DNA from: Ectocarpus siliculosus
Lineage: Eukaryota > Sar > Phaeophyceae > Ectocarpales > Ectocarpaceae
Length of the DNA: 64,000 bases
NCBI GenBank assembly: GCA_000310025.1
Contig: FN649733.1
Span: 4,108,248-4,172,247 of the forward strand
Reading direction: 5' to 3'
Of the stretch, positions 45,648-57,497 are shown in pieces. Position 1 is the first letter of the stretch, and each line of letters begins with the position of its first letter. Position numbers and translations under genes: made by a program. Under the pieces are notes generated by a model. The model searched no databases. It had not been told where the DNA came from and worked only from the letters and a program-made list of their open reading frames with translations.

Positions 45648-47896
45648 CTTGTTGTAGGCGGCAGGGTTCCTTTAGACGAAGACCTATCTCCACCGGGAAT
45701 CGACATCGCCTGTTGTGTCAAATGACGAAAGAATGGTAGACAGATCTGAAGACGGCACGTTCATCAGAATGAATGAGGTATCACGACATGTTGCTGCTTC
45801 TCCAGCGGCTGCGGCTGCGGCTGCGGCAGCTGTAAGCACGCGTTTTGATTGTCATCTCGCGGGGTTCTAGGGATGCTGTATCCAGCTTTGGTGCAGGCTG
45901 TAACAGACACCGTTGCGATTTTTCGTTCACATTGTGTTTTGTATGCCTGTACTGCTCCTCACAGTATTATTGAGGGTGGGGAACTCACCGGTCGGACCTC
46001 CAAGTTGGCGTCGCTCTGTTAGCCGGAAGGGCGCCTTTTTCTGAAAATTGAACGCGATCTCCTTCAAAGCCTGGCGCTTCTGAATCCCAGCACACAACCT
46101 GGAGAGAAGGGGGCACATTGCGAGAAAGAAAGAGCACAGCTAAGGCACTATCGCTCACGAGTTTGTATCCAGATACACGCGTGAAGAACTACGTGCGCTC
46201 AATAAATAGTGAAAGGCCGAAACAGGCTTTGCCTAGGGGTTTTAATGACCCACGAGCTTCTGAACAATAGCAGTCGCATCGCAAGAAGATTTTTTATATA
46301 TTTGTTCTGTTGTTGTGATTGTATGACCACCCACTTCGGTTCTGTCCTCTCTGGATACTTTCACGCTTACATGGAAAAGAGCTGGAGCTGCGACGCGCGC
46401 CCGGCCAGAGTTTGTACGACCGACGACCTCAACATCACTGGTAAATAACAAGAAAAAGCATGCCTCCTGTTGAATCTGAACGAGGTGGTAGATGTCGCAC
46501 ACTCCATTCACAGAAGTGACCGGTGCCGGCCGGCTCCCACTCGTAAGAAACACGCCAGTGACCAAGACTTTTTCACCTTGACGTGTTTCAAAGATCGAGC
46601 ACATTGCCATTGATAAGCTACAGGATGACACCATCCTACAGAGCTTTCTTGTGAAAATGTTCATGTTTCTTATGAGCGGGCCGCCACTGCAGGAGAACCG
46701 CACCCGACCGGTACATCGATTAGCTTCTTACGTGCACTAAAAAATGATTCATGGCGTGCGTGACGGACTTACAAACGAAACACAGACACAAAAAGTGTGG
46801 GGACACAGTAGTCAGACCTGTACAATCTGTACGTACGCATACGACACAAGATAACACACCCCCTGGACTGATTTTCAGAGCTCGATTTCTCAACACCAGA
46901 AAGAGTCACAGCGTCGAAAACGGCGGCGATGAAGCCGTCTCGTCGAAAGCTTTCTGAAAATGTATCGTTTCATTTATGCATCCTCTTCGCCGTGGCGTAA
47001 TCGGGCTTTGAAAATCGGTCCAGGGTGTGTGTTATCTTGTGTCGTATACAGTATCTCAGTATCTCAGAGTCCAGGACAACCTCCCTCTGCACCTGCAGGG
47101 ATACTTAGGAATCCAGGAATGCATCATTTACAGAGAACCGTTAACTCCTGTCTAATTGCGCATTCGTTTAAGTCATGTCATGTTTTCAATTTTCGGGCAG
47201 CGAAGCCGAAGGAAGGAAGTTGCTGATCTCTGTACATGTAGACATCATGCATGCAGTTTCTCTCGCTAAGAATGTAGTCTAGGTCACACAAACGGCCCGG
47301 TCTCGACCCCCCCGATACATGTGGCTACTGAGCAGAAGCCTCATCGCCAACCAGCAGCAAACAATATGCAAGTCAAGGCGAATCCTACTCAATCAAGCAC
47401 GAGGTCCGCGATCATGATCGATCATGTTCTATACAGCAATACACATCCTTCAGCAGTAGCGTACCTCGTAGGGCAAACGACGAGACATGAAGTCTTCCAT
47501 GGCCACTGCCTCGTTCTTTTCCTAGCAGGGTATCCTATGTAGGGCGGCTCTTGGAGAGCGCAAGATTGTTCCAAGAGAGAGGTCATCGACACAAGATCGC
47601 GGCCTTTGCGGCGTGATTTGCCGATTTCTCCATCATTTTGTTTTTTTTATACTTGTAAAACGCCTCGCGAACTCCTTTGTCAGGACAGCATTGACATTTT
47701 GAATTTCCGGCCGTGGCCCACGGCCTTCTCCCCGTACACCATCGTTGTCGATCCACACCCAATCAGGCCTGCAAAGAGGACTAGATACTCAGCGTGACTA
47801 CGTTTGGTAGCACTGTCCAACAACAACGGTTTTGCATTTTCCCGCCTTTTTGCTTCAATCTGCGGACTGGCTTGGTGATCCTGGCAGATCGTCATC
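45648..47896. other. Region between divergent CEP104-like and HOP2 genes
   Basis: 2.2 kb that should hold both promoters and possibly 5' exons of the CEP104-like gene. One exon-like stretch lies on - at 46072-45989 (listed separately). An open - strand stretch near 46460-46620 is also possible but lacks a clear junction. The segment just before the HOP2 ATG is T-rich (47638-47655). Confidence 0.4.
45989..46072 (-). CDS. Possible isolated exon (5' part of CEP104-like gene or separate gene)
   Basis: Bounded by CAG on the 5' side (GGGATTCAG) and by a strong donor, ACCG|GTGAGT. It would encode a basic segment starting KRQALKEIAFNFQKKAP and ending near LGGPTG. No family was recognised. It could belong to the gene whose clear exons start near 45.0-45.6 kb, but I could not join it in phase with confidence. 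Confidence 0.3.
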
Positions 47897-50800
47897 ATGG
47901 CCGGAGGAGGAGACGACTCCTCAGAGGAGTTCGTGGAGGACGATTCTGCTTGTGGGGAGGAGGAGGAGGAAGACGGGGATTCGTCGGCGTCGTTTGAGTC
48001 AGAGGAAGACGAGGTAAGGATGCCACTACTTCGTATTTTTCGCTGGTGCATCAAGAGTTCACCGTGCACGGCGTGCAGATTTCCTCTGAAGATCAAGGTT
48101 CCACGACATGGTTCGACAAATCATAGTCTACAGCAGTGCAGCAGCTAGCCTCTAGCCCACAGCCCTACCCCGGAGGGTGTCTTGACAATGTTGTCATTGA
48201 TCTAACAGAGGCTTGTAGGGCGTTGTTTTTGTACATACCAGTATTTATTACTGTAGCATATCTATGCCAGGTACATACGACACCAGGTGTTTGTTTTTGC
48301 GGTCAACTGCTCTCTGTGTAGTCTACAGTGTGAGTCCCGTTCCAGCAGGTGCCCTTTAACCCTCATATAGCTGTAAAGACTACAGCACATCGGTTCAAAC
48401 GGAGTAGTATCTCGAACGGGTAGTCTCTTGTTGTCAGTACATTTTCAGCGTACCCCCCAGAGCCATGTACGGTCTGCATCCTTTTCGTTCCGTAAATACA
48501 TACTTAGTTCGTACACCGTGCACCCCTTGTTATTGTGCATGTGCAGGACGATGACGACGATGGGGCCACCGGAGACGACAGCGATGTTTTCGAAACCCCA
48601 ATCAAGGCGAGGAAACGCGCTAGAACGCCTTCCCAGCAACCGGCTACTGCCGCCACCGCCGCACCGTCGTCCTCCTCCGGTGAGAGTAAAAGAAACACCG
48701 CCGCCCTTGCCGCTGACCGTAGTGGCAGCAGCAGCAAGAAAATGAAGGAGGCGACAGCAGCGTCGGCGAAAAAACCGGCCGCTGGTGCGAAGGAGAAGGG
48801 GAAAGGGAAGGCGGCTGGGCGCAGCAACAACAACAAGCCTTCGCCATCACAAGGGTCGTCTTCGTCGTCGCCAGGACCCGGAACGCCAGCCACCCCGGGA
48901 GGACGGGATAGTGGTAGCAACGGGAAGGATCCCCAGGCTAGTTCCTGTGCCGATGCCAGTGAAAAAAATAGCAGCAAAACGACCGTTTCAGCTGGCACAT
49001 CCCCCGTGCTGAAACCAGTTGGAGGAAGTACCGGCGCCAATGGTGGCACGGCGGCCGGAAAAAAAGGACCAGCAGGAGCGGGAGCATCTGGAAGCGCCCC
49101 AAAGACCCCCAAGGTGGGCACAAGGAGTTTGGCGTTGACCATTCGTAAGATGCTGCTGAGGGACAAGCGTACGCGGTCTGATCAGGAGGTTGGCCAGGTC
49201 CCGCTGTGACTTTCCGCAACACCACTCGTGTTCCTGTCCGTTTTACCATGTGTCGGCAACGTTCACGGAGATGCCATCAAGCAAGGCTAACCTGGACTCT
49301 TATCCATGGACTATCGGCAACAGCATCTCTTGAGCAGTAAGGGTAATGATAACGGATGAAGATTTCGGGTCTGGTGCTGAAAGGCGCACTTGCCACGCGG
49401 CAGGCGATCCTTCTGCAACGGTTTGGAGGGCCCACCCACAACATTTAGCGTTTAAAAAACGAGGTGCCGACCGATCTGTGCACCGCGATGTGAAATTCCA
49501 TGCTGCTTCCTTGCTTTTTTGTTTTTTCCCTTCTATGAGATCTCATGTCGACAAGTCTCCCATTGCAGGAGCTTCATGAGATACTTAATAGAACGGTCTA
49601 GATAGTGTGCCACTGGCGGCAACGGTTTTGCCCCGACACCTTTGAGTTGCGTTTCGTGCCCGATACCTTTTCTCTGCTGCTTCTGTCTTGGTCTCCCTCT
49701 CTGTGACTCAATGTCTCTGTTCTTCCCCTGTTCCCCCCCCTTCTCCTTCTGTCTCTGTCTCTGCCTCTGTTTCTCTCGTGTCCCACCAGGCGGCTGTCTC
49801 CGACTACATGCTGCAGTCGAACCGTCCCTACAGCTACATCAACGTGTTCGACAATCTCCGCAAGAAGATCCCCAAGGGTGAATACGCAAACAAGTTAACA
49901 GTATTTAGGCGTCCTATCACTCCCGTTTTCCCCTTTCCGATCGGCATGGACGATGATAAACATATACATACACCAAATTTATTACCGCAGAATCGACCCA
50001 CATGTAGGTCCATTCATCCACAGACATGATAGGATTCTCCGTTAACATCGGTCTTGCTGTAACCCTAGCATTAGCTTTGGTTGTTCGATGCATCGCCTAG
50101 GCGATGCTAGCCTCCACCGTAACCCTGCCGTGGGTTGGCCCCCATTCCGTGGAACATTGGTTCGGATTGGACTGTTGGTGGTTTGGTGATGTTTTGTAGC
50201 GATTGGCACAGGTTGCGCGTTCGACGGGTCTCCCTTTGCTGTTGGTAGTTTCCACATATCGATTTGTTTCTTGCTCTTGAACTCTACAATACATAGTGGC
50301 CCTAGACCTATCTCGACGTCGCGATCTTACATGACTTGAGGTTGCGTGTACGACGGCGCGGTGACCGTTGTTGTTGGTGCCGCTCATGCTGTTGGTTTTG
50401 TACGGTTCAGCGATGGTGCAGAAGCTGCTGGACGAGTTGGTGCGAGATGGAACGCTCAAGCTGCAGGAGTATGGAAAGGCCAGGATTTACTACGCTAACC
50501 AGGTGCACTGCTGTGCAACATTCCAATGTACAATCCACAATAGCATGAAATAAAGGTGACGGGGAAGGGTAACCGCAGGGTTTGTTGTGGGAACACGGCA
50601 AACCACTAAACCGCTTGGACCAAGGAGATGAGGATTGTGACCAACGTGCAGGTGGGTCCAAGAGCTACAGCCAACTCATGGAGCGTTTCTCGCTATTGAG
50701 AATCGAGGGAGCACAAGGTCTGGACTGTTGAGTTGCCTTGTGCCACTTTTTTCACCGTGCGTGCCTGTTCTCCTCGGCTCCTATTTAGTTTTTCAGGTGA

Positions 50801-53783
50801 CTAACCAGCCAAATCGACGAGTTTCGCCAACTAATCACGAAGGAAGACTGCCAGAACCTGCAGGATGGCCACGGCTTGTTGGCCCCCTTTTTCACGCGCG
50901 ATTGAGGTGCTCGCTTCTTGTAGGGTTCTTTCTTGGTGCCTGTTCTGAAATCGTCTGTTTTTCTGTGTTATCAGGATGCCCTGCCGAACGGGGCTGGCGA
51001 CGCCTCTGCTGACAAGATGCGAACACTGGACCAAGAAGCCAAGACCCTCACCTCGCAGCTCGAGATTGTGTCCAAGCAGGTACGGCAGAGTCTACTTCGA
51101 CAATATTTTCGATGCTTGGGCAAGTTTCTTCGGACCATCAAGTGCCACAAGCTACAGTACACGCTTTGCTAACAAAAGGTTGCGGCGATAGTTGACTGCT
51201 GATGGATTGTTCCCATGGCCTTCAGAGGATCCTCAAAACCTTGGACGGTCAAGGTCAGGTTTTCAAACCCCTCCCACCATCATCTTTAGCAAGAGCTCGT
51301 AGTCGGCATTTGATGACTCGATTTCCTCCCGTTACTCGCCATAGAATGCTCAAGTTTCGTGAGTTTATACGTTTCGCAGTAGTCGTTGACGAGAGAGGAT
51401 GAACGTTGCCGAGTCTTTTGCGCGATAACGTTGAAGGTATGCACAGTAGAGGAAAATTCCCGTGCGCTCCTGGGTGGTAGGTCCTCAGCAGAGAAGACGA
51501 AGCCAGATGTTGGTGTATACTGCGAGAGACAGATCATCATGAGCTACAACGACACTTCTCGCGTTGTTTTCTCCTCGTGGACAACCCAAACAAGCCATGT
51601 GTTATTCCCAACACCCGTACCATTCTCCGCTGTGCTCAAGCACAGCAACGGACGCATTGTCCATGTCCTAGGTTGTCATTCGTGTCCACGAAACCAACCC
51701 GCGGACGGAATTGCTTCTCTTGTTCCTCCTAGTCCACTCATGAAGGAGCCCCGACCTCGTTGCTATGCCTGCATACGGAGAAACATATAAGGTAGAATCC
51801 CATTTTCCATTGTTGTTGATCTTTTCAGGAGCAACAAACTAGGGCGAGGGCCAGTTCCCTTTCCTGCCAGCCTACCGATGATGAACTGACAAAGAAGTTG
51901 GCCAACTGCGCACAAGAGCTGGAGCAGGCGGTAAGGGTTGTCCTCATGAAGACAATGGTGTTGTGGTTATGCTGATTGTTGTATCTTTGTTCAAAGACTC
52001 TGATGTTGTTGGGGCTTTTGTATACGGGACGATCTTGCGATTTTCGCTCAGACAAACTAATTTGGGTGACAGACTCTATTGTCTATTTCATGCATACATG
52101 AATGCAGGACCGATTTCGAAAAGCTACGTAGACCTCTCTCCATATTTTTGTTTTTTTCGCCATCGGGAAACTTGAGTTTGCGCGTTTTGGGATAATGTGA
52201 TGTTGATGATGGTACGCAAGCATCTCGTCTCTTCTTTCAATTCGCTCTTTTTTGTCCTTGCAATTTCGGTGACCTTACGCATTACATTCGTATAAGGGCA
52301 TGTTTCCCGGCTGCACATTCGAAGAGGGCGTTCTGGCGTGCTAATACTTTTTTTCGTATCCGGATTGGTTGGTCTTGGTCGTGGTTGTCCTGACAATGTT
52401 GTGCTGCGGCGGCAAAAACGACATCGACAACAACACCAGGAGGCGAGAAATGGCGCTGCGAAGGGGCAGGGCCGGAGCGTGGCGGCGGGGGGGATGAAGA
52501 CCGCGAAGCAAAGCTTCAACAAGTACGTGTTGCGCGGGCCAACCCTTGGTGACGGCAGCAATAGACTGGAACTGCGCTGTTCTGCGTTGACGTTGACACG
52601 GCGTGGGATGATCATGACGCCTCCTTGCAGCACTTGGCGAATCTCACCCTGCCCATCCCCTGTGATGATGTTTCCCTTGAGACAAGTTCTTAAACAATGA
52701 GAAAGGATGTGAATATCTAAACAAGACGGTGTTTTGCTGCCAAACGGCTCTCTTGAACACTGGTTTATCGTAGCTCATGCGTATTCAAATCGAATTCCCC
52801 GTATCCCATCCCGACAGGACTTGCCAGACATTTCTGAAGCTAGTGTCGTCGCGTTTTTGTGCGTCCTTTCGTGCGCAAGAACGCATCCTGGTTCGATTTC
52901 AAGCCCCCCCACGCGGGCACGGACCCGCAGCAGTTCATCACTGCTGTGCGTGCTGGTCTGTGTGCGCAAACACGTTCAAACTTCTTTGTCTCGACGTCAT
53001 CATTATTGTCGCTGCTGTTTGCGATATTTCTGAACCAATCGGGGTGGTTGTCAGGTTCCGTGCGCTGTGGGTGACCCGCAAGCGCAACGCAATGGACGTG
53101 GTGGACATGATCGCGGACGGCATGGAGAAGAAGCCGAAGGTCGTCATGGTGAGTCTGGCTTTCCTCGACAACGAGTAGTCCTTCATCCGAGTTTCGCCCA
53201 AGGTTTCGCTTCTTTTATTTCCGTCTATCCCTGCGCAATCTGGCTGTTCTTGTTTTGATGGCAGCACGATGAGTATGGTGTAAAATACGATAGCTCAGAC
53301 GGAGGGCACAACGCTAATATTTTTGGATGGGGACTGCCGTTGTTTTTTTCGTTTTGGGTTGAGGCAGCAACGCATGTGTGAAACCTCATTGGACGTTCGT
53401 TACCATTCAACGTGTGTCGAATACACTTGCTTTTACCTGAACTGTTGACCCCACCCTCTGGTACTTGTATGTGTTTTCAGCTGCTAGATCGAAGGCGCGG
53501 ATGCTGGTTCAACTATCGAAAATCCGATTTCTCGATACGTTCTATGCCTGGCAAACTCGCTCTACAAATGCAGAGTAGCATTCGGACGCGTTCAGAAGGA
53601 CTTTAGGGAGACCTTCCACCCCCCGACGGTCTCGCCATACTTTCCAGGAGGCAACCTTTCACTTGATCCCCCCAAGTACCCTATGACCATTTCTTGGCCA
53701 TGTTGCTGTTGTTGCTGTCGACCTGATCGCAGGAGATGCTGGGAGTGGAGCCGGACGAGGACCCTATTCCCCCGAAGATGTAG
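47897..53783 (+). CDS. PSMC3IP: HOP2/PSMC3IP homologous-pairing protein with long acidic N-terminal extension
   Basis: Nine exons in phase: 47897-48013, 48547-49188 (or 49197), 49790-49877, 50411-50502, 50975-51079, 51829-51930, 52440-52522, 53055-53148 and 53733-53783, about 457 aa. HOP2 works with MND1 to stimulate DMC1/RAD51 strand invasion in meiosis. After residue 253 comes the winged helix, YMLQSNRPYSYINVFDNL then VQKLLDELVRDGTLKLQEYG and ARIYYANQ, as in the human protein (LQEQNRPYSSQDVF...GKQKIYFADQ). Then come the coiled coil (MRTLDQEAKTLTSQLEIV), the basic helical part (FRALWVTRKRNAMDVVDMI) and the end, EMLGVEPDEDPIPPKM. The first 250 residues are acidic, then Ser/Ala/Lys/Gly-rich; human HOP2 (217 aa) lacks them. 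Exons 1-2 could conceivably be mis-joined, but their phase and the DEDDDD junction agree. The donor of exon 2 has two in-phase options. Confidence 0.87.
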
Positions 53784-56700
53784 TCACACCCAATCGGAAG
53801 CCCCGCCGCATGAAGCGTTTTTTCGTCTGTGCCGGGAAATCTAATTGGAACGAAAACGTGTCAACCCGAACCTTGAAAGTTGACTGTACTTTATCAGAAA
53901 GCCTGTGTGCTTGAGATGTATGCTGTCGGTGTTAGGTGTTTATTCTACCCGAGGTATTTCTACGTCGCCAAGATCGCATTTGAGGCGACCAGATTTCCAG
54001 CCCACACATGGTTACGGAACTGACAGCTTGCTCAGGGAGCGTTCGTCGACCTGCAGCTTTGTGGCACGCCCCGCCAAAACTGCTTGTGTTTTAGAGTTTC
54101 TCCGAGTTCAACACGAGCTCAGCTCTATGAGCATGTGCATGAAGTATGCAACGTCAACAATTTTCGTTTATCCATTTCCGCTTCCTTGCCGAGGCCTCGT
54201 ATTCAGCAAAGGTCCCCCCCCCCCCCGTCTTTTTTCTCGTGTAGATGTTTTAGGATTTTCCACCTTTGCTTTGAGCTTCGTAGGACATGTTGATGCTGGG
54301 TTAAGTGTTAGACTGCAGTGTTCGGTCACTGATGACCAGCCTCCTTGTGCTGCTCGCTAGTTCATCGGCGTTTTACTGGCGCATGTTGGGGTCTTGCTGC
54401 TGTGTGTAGGCGCCTACGACCATCATCCCTTGTATCGTAGTTGTGATTAATGTGTTTCGCGATGGAAACAAATACGTGCACCTGATGTTCCACAAATGCC
54501 ACTTACGTTGTAGGAATATTTTTTTGTTTTTTGCAGAGGTGTCAGTTTCTTGCGTTTTCTTTTCTGATCAAGGCACGCCTCAACATGCATTGGAAATCCC
54601 ACACGATAGCAACGGAGAGAAAAGCTGAACCGACGGCGGTGTGTTCCACCGCTAACAACGTTTGGCCTATTCGTTTTCTTGTGTGACATTTTACAATGAA
54701 CACAGCGGCTCGAGATGTATGATTGCGTAGAGAGGAGTGCCGCGCCCAAGTGACCTACGCCGGATACCCCAATTGGGTTTTATCAGCGTTAGTTGTCCAT
54801 GAGCCTCCCCGGCTCCATTTCGGCACGTGCAAGCGGAACAGTGGGTTGAATGGATGGCAACAATATTATTCTGCCTTGCCTACTGTAGCCGGGAGCCGTG
54901 AGATTTTGTGATCAGTACCATTGGAGAAGCATTGCGAGGTCCGGCACAGATGGAATCGAGCAGATATTCAAGCAAAATTACCTAGGTATTTCAGCGCGCG
55001 GGTTTTCCCGGCATCATTATTACATTTTCACCACACCTTGCTGCATCTCTTCTTCCTCAAGCGAAGAAAGCTATGAGCATCCTTTTATTGGCAGTCACAA
55101 CGTCACATCGATTGGGCAATTTCAGATGGGTAGCGAAAGAAGAGGTCACGCTCGCGTAACCACGGCAGCACAACTGGCAACATCCACTTCAAGACCCCCT
55201 TAGTTGTCATATCTAATACTAGTCTATGCAGGTAACACATAAAAACAACGGCAATGCGCCGTGCTCCGCACATTCCACGACACATTTATCGACTTCAATC
55301 CTTCAGGACAATGCGTTGGCGGTGTTACTAGCGAACCTCGGTTTGAAATCTTTCACATGGCTTCGACACGGAGCCGTAAATACGGCAGATAATTGGCAAA
55401 CATATAAACACACATGACGAAACTGCAGTCTACTATGTACAACAACCACCCGTGGATGTCGTATGGCTAGCATGTCATGGCCCCGCTGCCACGACAGCGC
55501 GTGAGACCCTCTTGCCAGCACCGACCCCCTGCTGAGAAGCTTTCCGATGTCTCGAGAGGAGGTCCTTCCTCCCCTCTCGATAGGCCACAGTCGATGCTCG
55601 TTTCGATGCGCCCGCACCTCTTCCACCTACTGCGGCGATGGAGGGATGCTTTCCAGTTTTCGCCGTGACATCGGGACGATGGCTCATCGCCGTGATCGCC
55701 ACGGAAGGTTTTCTTTGGGATCCCGCCCCAGTGGTGGCAATGGTCGATGACCGCTTTGTGGCGGCCATCGCCGTTGAAGCCCGCTTTGGTACCAGGTCGC
55801 CCGAGGACGGCCGATCCTTGGCGTCGACATCCAGTATATTTCGTCGGGAAAATGTTGAGCACAGGTACAAGCGTCGGGATGATGGGAAGGTATCATGGAG
55901 TTCACAGAGCTCACATAGATAGTTTTATCATTTGTTCAAAGTTTGGATCCATCCGATTGGATCCATATTCTTCAATGCTCAGTACCGATAGGGAGAGTCC
56001 CTTCATTGTTGATCGTCATGATGATCATCATGATGACAACGGTAGACACAAATCCATAGGAACACGTGACGTTTCCATTTTCATTCAACCGCGGAGTATT
56101 TTGGCGTTGTTATTGTACGAAATCCGACCCATGGTCGATGCCCCACTCTTCTACAGAGTTGCCGAACTTTCAATAGGCTTGGGCAAGTAAGTAACCTGCT
56201 CTCAGAGAGCCCCCTCAACACTTTAAGAACTCGACCCGGTGCTGCCCTTGGGGGAATATTAATGGAATACATGCTACTGTTGTGAAACACGGCTGGTTTG
56301 GCGTACTTACACCGCACCGGAATCAAAGTTGTTGGCAGGTAAGTCGAGCAACGAAAGGTCAATTCAATTGCGTAATGCATTGTAGAAGGTTGGCAGGTTC
56401 GATCGCGATTGATTCTCCTTCTTCCGGGAGAAACCTATTCCAATAAATTGCACGTCGTCAACGATGGTGGTTATGGGGCCCGGGCTCAAGACAATCCCTG
56501 TGGATGGCCCGAAATCGTGGTCAAAGTGGAAGGGGAGGTAGTGGTCTCAATAGACCACTAGCTGCTGCCAGAGGATACTTGCAAACGTTTTCCACAGTCG
56601 GAGACTATTTTCAAGACGAGTGTCATATTGAATCCGAATTTCGTCCCTCAGATTCCAAGGTTGTCCGAAAGGTTGGTTTCAAGTCAGTTTGACGCACGGA

Positions 56701-57497
56701 TGAACTTGTGTCAAAATGTATGCATGCAACACGTGCATGGCTGGAGTGAATCCGGGCCAACGGTGGAACCCTCTCTCCTCAAGTAGTTCTGATATCGCAC
56801 GGAAATACATTTCCATAATCACGAACAGTAACAACAGCAACAACAACGTCTGGCTAACCTAAAAACTTACCACTCTGGAGGTTTGTCGCGGGTCTGACGC
56901 TTCTTTCGATCGCGCTCCGGGGGCTGCCGCACCCATCAGCCCGCAATTTCCCGACCACAAGCCCGAATTTGTCCCGCAACGGGTCCAAGCGTGAATCAGT
57001 TATTCATGAATGCAATGTCCAGTGTTCAGTCAGGTTGCACGGATTCTTTGGCAAAAAAAGGAGAACAACATGTTTATGCACCAAATTAATGTTTCCGCGA
57101 TGAGTTGTACGGCGCACCGACGAAGTCTTCCCGCCACAACTCAAAATCAATCCTGTCGGCGGATGGCATACGCCGGGGGGCACGGCCACTGTTATCGTGT
57201 CATTGGGCTGCGGCCTTGTGTGTGCAGCTCGTCTCTATCGCATTCTAACGAGATACTTAGCCACCCCGACCCATAACAGTCCATCGGCTGGTGTCGGGCA
57301 CAGACATTTCAATTCTACCATTTCCCACTCCCGGGCTGAACCTTGGCGCGCGTTGTTGGGATGTATCACGGATTTCGTCTTAGCTGGACAATGATTTACC
57401 AGCTCGATGGCTGGGTAGGAATGTAGCAATGCCAACTTGTCAGTCCGTCCGAAGGCAAAACAACACTAAAACAGAACGCGTTTAATTTTTATCCGTA
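53784..57497. other. Intergenic region downstream of HOP2
   Basis: 3.7 kb between the HOP2 stop and the inverted-repeat element. It holds the HOP2 3' UTR. The only ORF worth noting is on - at 55475-55870 (listed separately). Poly-C occurs at 54217-54226. No RNA gene was seen. Confidence 0.5.
55475..55870 (-). CDS. Possible small protein with repeated basic-x-Ser motifs
   Basis: An open frame of 131 codons with at least seven basic-residue/Ser-Thr motifs: KRAST, KRSST, RKPSV, KHPSI, KRAST, RKASQ and KRVSR, spaced 9-25 residues apart. These look like AGC-kinase (R-x-S) sites in a degenerate repeat. A second - strand frame over the same bases is also open, and I saw no clear splice sites or homologue, so this may be chance or a gene remnant. 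Confidence 0.25.
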   Translation of the reverse strand: MYLCSTFSRRNILDVDAKDRPSSGDLVPKRASTAMAATKRSSTIATTGAGSQRKPSVAITAMSHRPDVTAKTGKHPSIAAVGGRGAGASKRASTVAYREGRKDLLSRHRKASQQGVGAGKRVSRAVVAAGP

